Numbered from the stretch's first letter, positions 8,821 through 17,657 are shown. The stretch is 62,816 bases of DNA from Methylobacterium variabile (GCF_001043975.1 NZ_LABY01000020.1:1-62816); one strand, 5' to 3'. The notes: generated by a model not told the origin, from the sequence alone. Program-made: numbers and translations.

Positions 8821-9381
8821 ATGCGGATCGTCGGAGGCTCCTTGCGCGGCCGCGGCCTCGCGGGTCCGCGCAGCGACGCGATCCGGCCGACCTCGGATCG
8901 GCTGCGCGAGGCGGTGTTCAACGTCCTGGCCCACGCCTACGACGATCCCGTCGCGGGGGCTCGGGTGCTCGACCTGTTCGCCGGCACCGGGGCGCTCGCC
9001 TGCGAGGCCCTGTCCCGGGGTGCGACCTTCGCGCTCCTCGTCGACGAGGGGGCGGAGGCGCGGGGCGTGATCCGGGCCAACGTCGAGGCCCTCGGGCTCG
9101 AGGGGGTGACCCGGCTGTTTCGCCGGGATGCCACGCGCCTCGGGCCCGCGCCGCCCGGGGAGCCGTTCGGCCTCGTCTTCTGCGATCCGCCCTATAGCCG
9201 CGAGCTCGCGCCCCGGGCGCTCGGCGCGGCCGGGAAGGGCGGCTGGCTCGCGCCCGACGCCCTCGCGGTGGTGGAGGAGGAGGCCTCCGCCGCCCTGGCG
9301 CCGCCGGACGGCTTCTCGGAGCTCGAACGCCGCACCTACGGCGACACCCAGGTGGCGTTCTGGCGGTTCACTTCGGCTTGA
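8821..9381 (+). CDS. rsmD: 16S rRNA (guanine(966)-N2)-methyltransferase RsmD
   Basis: 186 residues. It opens MRIVGGSLRGRGL, typical of RsmD, followed by the RPTSDRLREAVFNVL segment, the SAM-binding motif LDLFAGTGALACEALSRGA and the catalytic FCDPPYS. It methylates G966 of 16S rRNA during small-subunit assembly. It is 14 bp downstream of the pseudouridine synthase gene. Its last 14 bp overlap the end of the convergent protease gene. Confidence 0.93.
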   Translation: MRIVGGSLRGRGLAGPRSDAIRPTSDRLREAVFNVLAHAYDDPVAGARVLDLFAGTGALACEALSRGATFALLVDEGAEARGVIRANVEALGLEGVTRLFRRDATRLGPAPPGEPFGLVFCDPPYSRELAPRALGAAGKGGWLAPDALAVVEEEASAALAPPDGFSELERRTYGDTQVAFWRFTSA

Positions 9382-10222
9382 CCGACTCGGGCTTGACCAT
9401 CTCGTCGAGCGCCGCCGCGAAGCTGCCGGCGGCGACCCCGACGCCGCTCGCCGAGCGGTAGGCCTGCCCCACCCGCACGCCCTGGGTCACCGCGGTGTGG
9501 ATGCCGACGAGCGCCGCGCCGCCATCGGCATCGAGCACCAGGACCGGCGCGCCGGATTCCCCCGACATCGACTCGCACAGGTCGGCGAGCTGCCCCGGGG
9601 CCGGGGCGTCGATACGGACCGCGCAGCCGCGATGGATCACCGGCAGGTAGGGCCTGTCGGCGGCGTAGCCGGCGAGCGCCACCACGGCGCCCGGCCGGCC
9701 TCCCGGTAGGTCGGCGTTCGGCAGGACGATCCAGGACACCGGCCTCAGGGCGAGGGGCTGGCGCAGGGTGATGACCACCCAGTCCCGCCCGATCATCTCG
9801 GGCGCGATGGCGCCGCGGGCCGGCCGCGCCGCCAGCCTCAGGTCGACGCCGGGTGCGAGGCGGAAGGCCTCCGCCTCGGCGGTGCCGCCGTTCAGGTCCC
9901 GGGCCTGGCCGGCGACGAAATGGACCTGATGCGGCTTGACCCAGGTGTCGAGGCGGACGTCGAACAGGCAGTGGGCGGCGGTGAGCACGTGCCGGGGGCC
10001 GACCAGGGTCCCGGTGCAGTGGCTGCGATGGGCCGGGCCCTGCACCACGTTGACCCGTCCGATCGCCGTGAACGGCCAGGCCGTCGGCTCCATGGGCACG
10101 CGCTTGTCCGGCGGGGCGGCGGGTGCCTGCGCGCGGGCCGGCAGCGCGAGGCAGAGCGCCAGGGCAGCGCCGAGGACCCGGCCGAGGGTGAGGGCGTGAG
10201 GCACCCGGCCTCGCTGCGGCAT
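9368..10222 (-). CDS. Secreted trypsin-like serine protease
   Basis: 284 residues starting at ATG 10222, preceded by GGGAG; the open frame extends further upstream but lacks a comparable start. A signal peptide covers about residues 1-32 (ALALCLALPARAQ). The catalytic triad is visible: His84 in LTAAHC, Asp147 in GRDWVVI and Ser223 in SGESGAPV, so the usual GDSGGP is changed to GESGAP. This fits the S1/V8-like exported proteases, acting in the periplasm or outside the cell. It is monocistronic; its substrate is not predictable. Confidence 0.82.
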   Translation of the reverse strand: MPQRGRVPHALTLGRVLGAALALCLALPARAQAPAAPPDKRVPMEPTAWPFTAIGRVNVVQGPAHRSHCTGTLVGPRHVLTAAHCLFDVRLDTWVKPHQVHFVAGQARDLNGGTAEAEAFRLAPGVDLRLAARPARGAIAPEMIGRDWVVITLRQPLALRPVSWIVLPNADLPGGRPGAVVALAGYAADRPYLPVIHRGCAVRIDAPAPGQLADLCESMSGESGAPVLVLDADGGAALVGIHTAVTQGVRVGQAYRSASGVGVAAGSFAAALDEMVKPESVKPK

Positions 10223-10429
10223 CGTCGGCTCCCGTCGCGGCGTCCTAGATCGCTTCTGCCATGCACCGGCCGGCGCCCGGTGTTCAAGCGGGCGCCGGCA
10301 ACACGAGGCCGGGGCAGGACGGATGCGCTGCGACGGATCCCCCGCACCGGGCGGCGACCTGCGGATCACCCGATCGGAGAAGGTCCGCGGCGCCTTGCTC
10401 ATAAATCGTTCATCTTTGGCGACGGTCCC

Positions 10430-10455
10430 GGAACTGGCAGGCTGTAGTCGAGGTT
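10430..10455 (+). promoter_or_regulatory. Possible EcfG-type (general stress) promoter
   Basis: GGAAC at 10430-10434 and GTT at 10453-10455 are separated by 18 bases, within the alphaproteobacterial EcfG pattern GGAAC-N16/17-(c)GTT. The site is 64 bp upstream of the next gene's ATG. It is a short motif and could occur by chance. Confidence 0.35.
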
Positions 10456-10518
10456 AATCGCCCGAGTACCAGTACGGTCATCCCATTCACCCATCATGAT
10501 AATCACTGGAGGGGCTCA

Positions 10519-11202
10519 ATGCCGCCGCACCAGACCCTGCCGGCTGCCCGGCTGCGCGCCCTGCTCCTGGCGATGACGTCGGGTTGCCTGCTGATCGCCT
10601 CGGGCGCGGGGGCGCGAGCCGCGGACGGCGACGGCCTGGATTTCTTCCGCCAGATCTTCTCAGGCCCAGCTTCCAACCCCGCGCCGGTGGCGCAGCCCTA
10701 CGTCGTCCAGCCCTACGACGCGCCGGTGCGGCAGCGCCTGACCCGGCGCAACCGCCTCCCGGCCCACGCCCGGGCGGCCCTGCGCGGCAAGACGCGCTAC
10801 GTCGCCCTGCCCAAGGCCGAGGCGAAGCCCGAGAAGGCCGACACCAAGCCCCTCGCGCTCGCCGTGTCGCCGCTCAAATCCCTCGACGCCCGCACCGCGC
10901 TCCTGCGCGACCCCACCCTGCGGCCCGGCGACATCGTCATCATGCCCGAGGGGCCGCGGGTGTTCCGCGGCGATCCCGACACCGACAAGCACCGGATGGC
11001 CGACTTCCAGGACGTGACCCGTCCGGGCGTGGTGGCGAGCAAGACCCGCAAGGAGCTGCTCGCGATGACGGCTCCGATCGGGGCGCTCCCGGCCGACGCC
11101 GCACGCCGGATGATGGCGCAGTACCAGAAGGCCGGGCCGGCGGCGCAGCCCGCGGCCCGGACCGAGGCGGCGCTGACCCGGGTCGTCTACCCGGCGCGCT
11201 GA
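10519..11202 (+). CDS. Exported protein of unknown function
   Basis: 227 residues, ATG preceded by GGAGGGG. The signal peptide spans about residues 1-35 (LLLAMTSGCLLIASGAGARAAD). The mature part starts with a Pro/Gln/Tyr-rich stretch, then a basic segment (QRLTRRNRLPAHARAALRGK), and a more ordered C-terminal half containing LRPGDIVIMPEGPRVFRG. I do not recognise a known domain. The PEGPRVFRG region resembles small periplasmic proteins common in Hyphomicrobiales, but no function follows. A possible stress promoter lies upstream. Confidence 0.75.
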   Translation: MPPHQTLPAARLRALLLAMTSGCLLIASGAGARAADGDGLDFFRQIFSGPASNPAPVAQPYVVQPYDAPVRQRLTRRNRLPAHARAALRGKTRYVALPKAEAKPEKADTKPLALAVSPLKSLDARTALLRDPTLRPGDIVIMPEGPRVFRGDPDTDKHRMADFQDVTRPGVVASKTRKELLAMTAPIGALPADAARRMMAQYQKAGPAAQPAARTEAALTRVVYPAR

Positions 11203-11330
11203 TCCCGTCGCCGCCGGCCTGCGGCAACGAGGGTGTGACTGACGGCGGCCGGGGCAGGGCGGGGCTCGGCCGCGCTTGCTAGAATGCGGCGGGCCGCAGG
11301 CACGCGGCCTCCCGCGTCGAGTCAGTCCGC

Positions 11331-11810
11331 ATGTCGATCCTGAGCAGGTTCCGGAACAGCGTCCCTCGGTCCGGCGACCGCCTGCGCGCGCCCGGGGCGC
11401 CGCACCCGTCGGCCGCCGGACGGTGGCTGGTCGCCGCCCTCGCGGGGGCGGTGGTCGCGGGGCTGGCACCGGTCCCCGCGCGGGCCGCGGAGGGCGAAGT
11501 GCTGGTGGCGCAATGCAAGAGCCTGCTGCGCGGCGCCAAGGTTCGGGGCGGTCAGGTCGAGTTCCGCCAGGATCCGGAGACGGTGGGCTGCTGGGCCTTC
11601 ATGGCCGCCGTGCAGGACCTCGCCGGCGTCGCCGATTCCGCCAAACAGCCGCCGCTCCTCGGCACCTGCCTGCCGCCGGACGGCAACCGGCTGCAGCTCG
11701 TCCGGGCGGTCGTGGCCTATGGCAGCGCCCATCCGCCGGCCCTGCGCGAGAAGGCCGGCGTCCTCGCTCTCCTGGCCCTGCGCGATGCCTTTCCGTGCCG
11801 CAAGGAGTGA
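11331..11810 (+). CDS. Rap1a/Tai-like periplasmic protein
   Basis: 159 residues. A basic, Pro-rich start precedes a hydrophobic signal (WLVAALAGAVVAGLAPVPARA, ending near residue 52). The mature domain of about 105 residues has spaced cysteines: LVAQCKSLL, VGCWAFMAAVQDL, GTCLPPDG and a terminal FPC. That layout, with a helix QLVRAVVAYGSAHP before the last one, matches the Rap1a/Tai immunity-protein fold. Members neutralise type VI amidase effectors, but many alphaproteobacterial ones are orphans. No T6SS gene or effector is in this window, so an immunity role is unproven. Confidence 0.6.
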   Translation: MSILSRFRNSVPRSGDRLRAPGAPHPSAAGRWLVAALAGAVVAGLAPVPARAAEGEVLVAQCKSLLRGAKVRGGQVEFRQDPETVGCWAFMAAVQDLAGVADSAKQPPLLGTCLPPDGNRLQLVRAVVAYGSAHPPALREKAGVLALLALRDAFPCRKE

Positions 11811-11963
11811 CAGGGGCTCGCAGCTTCGGCACGTTCACGCAAGGCACCGCGCAAGCTTACATACGTCAAAGAACTCTCTCGCCATGGTCGTCGCGTCGGA
11901 TTCGTGGCGACCGCATCGCTTTCGCCGCCGAAAGGTTCCCGGCAATATTTCCTGCGGCCCCGC

Positions 11964-11991
11964 TTGCTCCGGGCGAAGCGCTTCATAATGT
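11964..11991 (+). promoter_or_regulatory. Possible sigma-70 promoter
   Basis: TTGCTC (11964-11969) and TAATGT (11986-11991), 16 bp apart, lie in the AT-richest part of the gap upstream of the 12065 gene. Confidence 0.35.
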
Positions 11992-12064
11992 TAGTGTCTA
12001 GGCGAGGGCGAGGCGCCGCGATTGGCGGGATCCTCGCTCCGCAGCCGCTGATCGGAGGATGAGC

Positions 12065-12385
12065 ATGGCCAAGGCCGACAGGCACAACATGGGTCCGGGA
12101 GCGCAGGGCAAGGGCTCCGGCACCGGCGCGATGACCGAGCTGCCCGAGGGGATCCTCGAGGAGAACATGGTGCTCAGCAACCGCGACAAGTCCCAGCACG
12201 GCGCGGCGCGGGGTCTCGACAGCAAGCACGTCCAGACCGAGCAGTATCACGACCACGCCGCCAACCGGCGCAACTTCGACCAGACCCTGCCCGACCGGGC
12301 CGAGCAGAACACCAGCGGCCTGGAAGCACCGATGACCACCACCTCCGGCGACGACAGCGCCCTGGCCCGCCGGCAGCGCAAGTAA
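12065..12385 (+). CDS. Small hydrophilic protein of unknown function
   Basis: 106 residues. I chose ATG 12065, not 12059, because the Shine-Dalgarno GGAGG at 12054-12058 is 6 bp from 12065 but abuts 12059. The protein has no hydrophobic segment, is rich in Gln, Asn, His, Asp and Gly, and is probably largely disordered (segments TELPEGILEENM and QYHDHAANRRNFDQ). Composition resembles hydrophilin or stress-type proteins, but I recognise no domain. It has a likely promoter upstream and a strong terminator right after the stop, so it is a self-contained transcription unit. Confidence 0.7.
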   Translation: MAKADRHNMGPGAQGKGSGTGAMTELPEGILEENMVLSNRDKSQHGAARGLDSKHVQTEQYHDHAANRRNFDQTLPDRAEQNTSGLEAPMTTTSGDDSALARRQRK

Positions 12386-12419
12386 GAGGCCGGTCCCGCA
12401 CGGGAGCAGGCCCAGGAGA

Positions 12420-12450
12420 GCCCTCGTCCCATCGGGACGGGGGCTTTTTT
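12420..12450 (+). terminator. Rho-independent terminator
   Basis: An 11-bp GC-rich stem (12420-12430 with 12434-12444, loop ATC) is followed by six T residues at 12445-12450. It ends the small hydrophilic gene and separates it from the convergent flaF. Confidence 0.9.
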
Positions 12451-12515
12451 CGTCGGGGTCGAGTCCCGGGACAGGCCTTGTCCGCGGACGTGCGGCTCGT
12501 CGGCTGTGAACGCCC

Positions 12516-12881
12516 TCAGGGGTTCCCGCGCAGGCCGTTCGCCAACTCGCGGTTGATCCGGATCAGGGCGGTCAGCTTCTCGGCGGCGGGCTCGACCATC
12601 AGGTCGAAGGTGCGGGTGAACACGAAGGCGCTGAGCCGGGCCAGCCCGGCCTTCAGCTCCTGCGGCAGCGGCCCGTCCGGCTCCGTCGCCGCGGAGGACA
12701 GGATCGTCCAGACCTTGCGGTTGAAGCCGAGGGCGTCGTTCAGCCCGGATTGCTGCGCGTCCCAGTTGTCCTGAATCGTCTGCAGGCGTGCCGCTGCCTT
12801 GATCAGAACCGCGGCTTCCGCCTCGCGGGGTGATAACGCCGCCTGCGACACTCTCGCGTAGGCGTTCGCCGCATAGCTCAT
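12516..12881 (-). CDS. flaF: Flagellar biosynthesis regulator FlaF
   Basis: 121 residues from ATG 12881, preceded by GGAGAGG. It matches FlaF over its length: MSYAANAYARV at the start, SPREAEAAVLIKAAARLQ, ALGFNRKVWTIL in the middle and INRELANGLRG at the end. FlaF works with FlbT in alphaproteobacteria to control flagellin synthesis after transcription. FlaF is usually beside flagellin and flbT; here it stands alone between unrelated small genes. A hairpin lies just 5' of its Shine-Dalgarno site. Confidence 0.88.
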   Translation of the reverse strand: MSYAANAYARVSQAALSPREAEAAVLIKAAARLQTIQDNWDAQQSGLNDALGFNRKVWTILSSAATEPDGPLPQELKAGLARLSAFVFTRTFDLMVEPAAEKLTALIRINRELANGLRGNP

Positions 12882-12892
12882 CGTCTGCCTCT

Positions 12893-12920
12893 CCGGCGGG
12901 CCGCAGCGCGGCCCCGCCGG
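12893..12920 (-). promoter_or_regulatory. Hairpin at the flaF ribosome-binding site
   Basis: 12893-12904 pairs with 12908-12920 with one bulged base (loop AGC). On the flaF mRNA the stem ends directly at the GGAGAGG ribosome-binding site, so folding could limit initiation. The effect is inferred only. Confidence 0.35.
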
Positions 12921-13046
12921 CAGATCTGCCATCGATTTGTTAAGCTTGAGTTGTGAAAGAAGCTGACGTTGCCGCAGCCGGATTTCCTCCGGCCGGCGAG
13001 GCCCCGCCCTCAAACCGCTACGATGTCGGCGCAAGGACCGGCCGCT

Positions 13047-13307
13047 ATGCTGAACTTCCTCCTCGGCGCCGTCGCGGGCGCATTGATGGCCGCCGTGGCG
13101 ACGATCGCGGCCCTGCGCAATCCGGACGTTCAAGTGAGGATGGGACTGGTGCGGCCCGAGGCGGTGGTGATCCAGACCCGGCGCCCGGAGCCGGCCTGCC
13201 CGGCGCCCGTGGTCCAGGCTCAGGGAGCGATGCAGGCGGGGAGCCCGCAGGTCGGGCACCCGGACATGCTGTTCGCCCGTCGGCGCTTCTGGTCGGTGGC
13301 GCCCTGA
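13047..13307 (+). CDS. Small membrane-anchored protein of unknown function
   Basis: 86 residues from ATG 13047, chosen because AAGGA lies 9 bp upstream; ATG 13023 is an in-frame alternative. One N-terminal hydrophobic segment (LNFLLGAVAGALMAAVATIAAL) acts as signal or anchor. The remainder contains a Pro/Ala/Gln-rich part and a basic end FARRRFW. No domain recognised. Confidence 0.5.
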   Translation: MLNFLLGAVAGALMAAVATIAALRNPDVQVRMGLVRPEAVVIQTRRPEPACPAPVVQAQGAMQAGSPQVGHPDMLFARRRFWSVAP

Positions 13308-13332
13308 CGGGTGCGCGGCACCTGACCGAGGA

Positions 13333-13476
13333 TCAGACGCTGCTGAGCAGCAGCATCACCACGGTGGTCGCCGCGGTCGAGCCCAGGAAGCCGCAGAGCG
13401 CCGCGGTGAACGAGTGAGCACAGGCGGTCGGGGCGGAGAGGCGGGCGTCCGACGAGGTCTGGTTTGCGCTGGTCAT
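13333..13476 (-). CDS. Possible 47-residue membrane peptide
   Basis: An ATG-initiated frame reading MTSANQTSSDARLSA at the start and ending in a hydrophobic stretch with STAATTVVMLLLSSV. It has one possible membrane helix (about residues 25-46). There is no clear Shine-Dalgarno, so it may be spurious. Confidence 0.3.
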   Translation of the reverse strand: MTSANQTSSDARLSAPTACAHSFTAALCGFLGSTAATTVVMLLLSSV

Positions 13477-13572
13477 GGCGAGGCGATCCGATCTGGCGGT
13501 CCGGCTCACGGCACCGCCCGGTGAGAGACATGGGTGATTTTCAGGTGAACCGGCGTGCGCTACGGCACGCCC

Positions 13573-13893
13573 TCAGTCGCAGCGAAAGAAGCGCTTCTCC
13601 TGGCGCACGGAGCGCAGGGCGCTCTTGAGGTCGATCGACGCGACCCTCAGGCCGCACTCGTCGAGCCGGTCGCGGGCGTCCTCGTAGCGGTCCTCGGCGT
13701 CGCCGAGGTTGTCACAGACCCGGTCGCGGTCGCCGAGCCTGGCATCCTGGCGGGCCTGGAAGCGCAGGGCGCCGGCCTCGTCGATCTTGCGCTGGGCCCC
13801 GATGCAGGCCGGCTGCGCCAGTGCGGGACCGGCGAGGAGCAGGAGGGCGGCGGCGACAGGCCAGCCGAGCGGGAGACGACGCAGTGTGGTCAT
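13573..13893 (-). CDS. Small exported protein of unknown function
   Basis: 106 residues from ATG 13893. The signal peptide covers residues 1-27 (RRLPLGWPVAAALLLLAGPALAQ). The mature part is about 80 residues, charged and helical, with four cysteines (PACIGAQ, RVCDNLG, DECGLRV and a C-terminal FFRCD) that could form two disulfides. The segment EDRYEDARDRLDECG looks like a helical hairpin. No family recognised. Confidence 0.7.
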   Translation of the reverse strand: MTTLRRLPLGWPVAAALLLLAGPALAQPACIGAQRKIDEAGALRFQARQDARLGDRDRVCDNLGDAEDRYEDARDRLDECGLRVASIDLKSALRSVRQEKRFFRCD

Positions 13894-14059
13894 CGCGAAC
13901 TCATACAGTCTCGGGGTGAAGCTGCGGCAATCTGCTCCATGGATGAGGGCTGATGCCAAGCTTGCTTATTGTGACCGATGAACGTCGGGAGCGCCTGCGG
14001 GGTTCCGCTCAAAACTGCTCAGATCGGGGGCAGCCGGACTCAGTAGCCTCGGCACGGCC

Positions 14060-14572
14060 TCAGGTCGCGGCGCGCCGGCGCCGGGTCGACAGGATCGTGT
14101 CCAGCGTCACCGGGCGGAAATCCCAGGCATCGACCCCGACGTCGTACTGCCGGGTCACGGGCTTGAGCTTGCCGTGGGAGTGGCCGTGCAGGTTCACGAC
14201 GCCGCGGCCCATCCGGTTCCAGGTCCGGAACGCGTAGTGGCACAGCACGAGGTGGACATCGCCGACGTCGATCTCGGCGTAGTGCGCGATGTTGGCCCAG
14301 CCTTGCGCCGCGAGCGTCGCCGGGCCGTCGTTGTTGCCGATGATCAGGTGCTTGCGCCCGTTGAGCGCCGCGACGAGGGCCTGGACCCGCTCCGGAGGCG
14401 GCCCGAGGGCGAAGTCTCCGAGGTGCCAGACCGTGTCGTCCGGCGCCACCACGGCGTTCCAGTTCTCGATGAGGGCGGCGTCGTGGGTCGCGAGGTCGGG
14501 AAAGGGCCGGCGGTCGATGCGCAGCACCCGCGGATCGCCGAAATGGGTGTCGCTGGTGAAGTAGGTCGTCAT
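14060..14572 (-). CDS. Calcineurin-like metallophosphoesterase
   Basis: 170 residues from ATG 14572. All metal-binding motifs of the family are present: FTSDTHFGD, HLGDFALG, GNND, CHYAF and HGHSHGK, in the right order and spacing. There is no signal peptide, so it is cytoplasmic. Members of this small single-domain group hydrolyse phosphodiesters; the substrate is not known. It lies downstream of the TonB operon on the same strand, with 103 bp between. Confidence 0.85.
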   Translation of the reverse strand: MTTYFTSDTHFGDPRVLRIDRRPFPDLATHDAALIENWNAVVAPDDTVWHLGDFALGPPPERVQALVAALNGRKHLIIGNNDGPATLAAQGWANIAHYAEIDVGDVHLVLCHYAFRTWNRMGRGVVNLHGHSHGKLKPVTRQYDVGVDAWDFRPVTLDTILSTRRRRAAT

Positions 14573-14675
14573 GCGGGGTCCGGTCGGTCGCGCGGCCCGA
14601 TGCCGGGCGGCCAACCGGAAAGCCCGTCATGAGGTCAGGTTCCCGCGGTCACGGTCCCGCGGGGCGACGCCCTCA

Positions 14676-15665
14676 TCAGTTGAACCGGACCGGCAGGGTG
14701 AAGCTCTGCTGCGCCCCGGTGAACTCCGCCGGCGCCGGTGGCAGGCTCCCGGACGCCGCCGCCACGGCCGCGGCGTCGATGCTGCTGTTGCCGCTGCTGC
14801 CGGCGAGGGAGGCGCCGAGCACCCGGCCCGACCGGGACACCGTGAAGCGGACCGTCGCGGTGCCGGCCGCCCCGACGCTGCGCGCCCGGCCCTGGATCGC
14901 CCCGCGCACCATCGCGCCCCACATCCGGGCGGCGTTGGCGCTCGCGGCGGCCGAGCTGCCGCCGTCGTTCACCCGCGAGGCCGCGGCCGCGGCGCGGCGC
15001 TGGCGCGCGGCCTCCGCGTTGCGCTCGGCGGCTTGTTGCGCCTCGCGCCTGACGTCGCGCACCGGCTTCGGCGGCGGCTTCTTCGCCTCGACGGGCTTCG
15101 GCCTCTCGACCGGCTTGGGCTTCTCGACGGGCTTGGGCTTGGCCACCGGCTTCGGCACGGGAACGGGCTTCGGCTCCTGCACCGGCTTGGCCACCACCGC
15201 GGCCGGTGCCTCGGTGTTGGTCGAGGTGACGACCTGCTCCTCGGGCTCCTGCACGGCCTCGGTCACGGTCTCGGGCGGCTTCTCCAGCGGCACCGTCTCG
15301 GCCGGCATCTGCTCGACAGGAGTCTCCTGCGGGGTCTCGTCGACCTTCGTCTCCGGCGGGGGCGTCTCGACCGGCACGGTGTCGGACGGCGGCTCGGCGG
15401 TCGGCACGGTCGTGGGCGGGGTCACGTCGGTCGGCGGCGGCGTGTCCTCGACGTCCTTGGACTCGTTCGGCACGTCGACGGCTGCCAGATCCGGCGCGAG
15501 ATCGATGGTGATCTCATTCTCGCCGGGCGGATTCGGCGCGGCCCGCCAGTAAGTCAGGGCGAAGAGGCCGCCGGCGTGCAGGGCGAGCGCCACCAGGAAG
15601 GCGAGGCCGAGGCCCGTCCCCGGCTCCCGCGGCTCCGGTGCGTCGGTCGTGACGGTGTGGCTCAT
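14676..15665 (-). CDS. tonB: TonB-family energy-transducing protein
   Basis: 329 residues. One N-terminal anchor (GLAFLVALALHAGGLFAL, about residues 19-38) is followed by a long acidic/Pro-rich spacer and a classic Lys-Pro region (KPVEKPKPVERPKPVEAKK), then a C-terminal TonB domain with TVRFTVSRSGRVLGASLAGSSGN and a terminal FTLPVRFN. It carries proton-motive energy from ExbB-ExbD to outer-membrane receptors for iron or lanthanide chelates, or similar substrates. It follows exbD by 7 bp, so the two are co-transcribed. A TolA role is less likely because no tolB or pal follows. Confidence 0.88.
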   Translation of the reverse strand: MSHTVTTDAPEPREPGTGLGLAFLVALALHAGGLFALTYWRAAPNPPGENEITIDLAPDLAAVDVPNESKDVEDTPPPTDVTPPTTVPTAEPPSDTVPVETPPPETKVDETPQETPVEQMPAETVPLEKPPETVTEAVQEPEEQVVTSTNTEAPAAVVAKPVQEPKPVPVPKPVAKPKPVEKPKPVERPKPVEAKKPPPKPVRDVRREAQQAAERNAEAARQRRAAAAASRVNDGGSSAAASANAARMWGAMVRGAIQGRARSVGAAGTATVRFTVSRSGRVLGASLAGSSGNSSIDAAAVAAASGSLPPAPAEFTGAQQSFTLPVRFN

Positions 15666-15672
15666 CGGAGGA

Positions 15673-16149
15673 CTACCGGGGCGCCGCCGCTGGCGCCGGT
15701 GCCGGCAGGCCCCCGCCGGAGGGCGCGTTGGCGATCAGCGAGACCTTGGCGAAGCCGGCCTGGCCGACGAGGCCCATGACCTCCATCACCTTGCCGTAGG
15801 GCACGTCCTTGTCGCCGCGCACCAGCACGGTCTGGCCCGGATCCTGGGCGGCGGCCTCCTTCAGGCGCGCCAGGGCGCCGTCAGCCGGCAGGGGCTCCTT
15901 GGCGAGGAAGGCCTGGCCGTCCTTGTCGACCGACACCACCACGGGCTTCTTCGACTCGGAGGTCTTGGCGGCGGCCGTCTTCGGCAGCTGCACCGGCACG
16001 CCGACTGTCATGAGGGGCGCGGCGACCATGAAGATGATCAGCAGCACCAGCATCACGTCGACCATCGGGGTGACGTTGATCTCGGACATCGGCGCGGCGT
16101 CGAAGCCATCCTCGTCGCCGCCGCCGGCCTGCGCAGGTCCCATACCCAT
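15673..16149 (-). CDS. exbD: ExbD/TolR-family biopolymer transport protein
   Basis: 158 residues. A short cytoplasmic start (GGGDEDGFDAAPMSEINVTP) leads into the single membrane helix VDVMLVLLIIFMVAAPLM, which holds the conserved Asp needed for proton conduction. The periplasmic domain contains VSVDKDGQAFLAKEPL and VRGDKDVPYGKVMEVMG. The Gly/Asp-rich start is TolR-like, but the adjacent tonB gene supports ExbD. It is the second membrane component of the energising complex in the operon. Confidence 0.88.
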   Translation of the reverse strand: MGMGPAQAGGGDEDGFDAAPMSEINVTPMVDVMLVLLIIFMVAAPLMTVGVPVQLPKTAAAKTSESKKPVVVSVDKDGQAFLAKEPLPADGALARLKEAAAQDPGQTVLVRGDKDVPYGKVMEVMGLVGQAGFAKVSLIANAPSGGGLPAPAPAAAPR

Positions 16150-16168
16150 CTGGCGGGCCTCTCCCGGA

Positions 16169-16188
16169 GCCTGCCCCCCAGGGCAGGC
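16169..16188 (-). other. Intercistronic hairpin between exbB and exbD
   Basis: An 8-bp perfect stem GCCTGCCC/GGGCAGGC with a CCCA loop lies in the 80-bp gap. It has no T-run, so an mRNA processing or stability role is more likely than termination. Confidence 0.4.
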
Positions 16189-16229
16189 GCTTCACGCGTG
16201 GATCGTCAGGATTCGTCTGATCGGCCGTT

Positions 16230-16922
<693 letters not shown>

Positions 16923-16962
16923 CTCGGCGGTCTCCGGGAGAGGGGAAGGAGGAAGCGAGGGC

Positions 16963-17526
16963 TCAGCGCAGGAACGGCGCGGCGCCCTTGGCGGAGGCGG
17001 GCTCGATGCGCTCCAGGCAGGTCTCGCGGGTGAGGTCCTGACCCTCGCAGGCCGTCACGTCGTTGAGCAGCACCCGGCCGACCTGGGCGCAGGGGGCGCC
17101 GGCGATCTCGAACTGGCGGAGCGCCGTCTTGCGGGCCGGCACCGGGCCGAGCTCGACGACGCTGCGCTTCTGCGCGACGCCGTCCGGATCGAAGGCGTAG
17201 AGGTCGAGGCGCAGGGAGCGGATCGGGCCGCCCTTGCCGTTCTCGACGATCATCACCGCCTTGCAGGTCTCGCCCGCGGTCTCGAGCTTGTTCAGCTCCA
17301 CCCGCAGCGGCACCCCGGCGGCGGCTTGGGCAGGAGCACCTTGGGCAGGAGCACCTTGGGCCGGAGCGGCGTGGGCGGGCGCGGCCTGCGCCTCGGTCGC
17401 TTGAGCAGGCGCGGCCTGAGCCACCACGGAGGCGAGCAGCACCAGGGACAGGACGAGGCAGAAGGCCAGGTCGAGGCCGATATGGCCGATGCGGGCCCGG
17501 AACCAGGGCAACCCTTGCGTGAGCAC
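16963..17526 (-). CDS. Exported or membrane-anchored protein leading the TonB operon, unknown function
   Basis: 187 residues from GTG 17526, chosen because AGAGGAG lies 8 bp upstream and the frame further up has no good start. An N-terminal hydrophobic segment at about residues 20-40 (LDLAFCLVLSLVLLASVVAQA) is followed by a low-complexity Ala/Pro/Gln stretch with repeated PAQ units, then a beta-rich domain with four cysteines (GETCKAVM, GAPCAQVG, VTACEGQ, RETCLERI). It probably works in the periplasm with the ExbB-ExbD-TonB complex encoded just downstream. No family recognised. Confidence 0.7.
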   Translation of the reverse strand: MLTQGLPWFRARIGHIGLDLAFCLVLSLVLLASVVAQAAPAQATEAQAAPAHAAPAQGAPAQGAPAQAAAGVPLRVELNKLETAGETCKAVMIVENGKGGPIRSLRLDLYAFDPDGVAQKRSVVELGPVPARKTALRQFEIAGAPCAQVGRVLLNDVTACEGQDLTRETCLERIEPASAKGAAPFLR

Positions 17527-17657
17527 GTCTCGGACTCCTCTGAGGCGGCGAAGCGCGAAAGCGGGCCGCCCGCGCGCGCACCATCCGCCCCGTCCGGGCC
17601 CGGCATGCGGCGCGTCGCCCTTCCGGCTCCGCTCTTGCTCGTCAGACAATGCCGGCC

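Noticed and set aside
10269..10299. 11-bp inverted repeat GCCGGCGCCCG/CGGGCGCCGGC upstream of the protease
   Set aside because: A dyad with a 9-base loop in a very GC-rich gap; such repeats are expected by chance and there is no T-run or promoter feature.
13220..13531. 103-residue minus-strand frame
   Set aside because: Arg/Pro/Gly-rich, no ribosome site, overlaps a better small gene; replaced by the 47-residue candidate in another frame.
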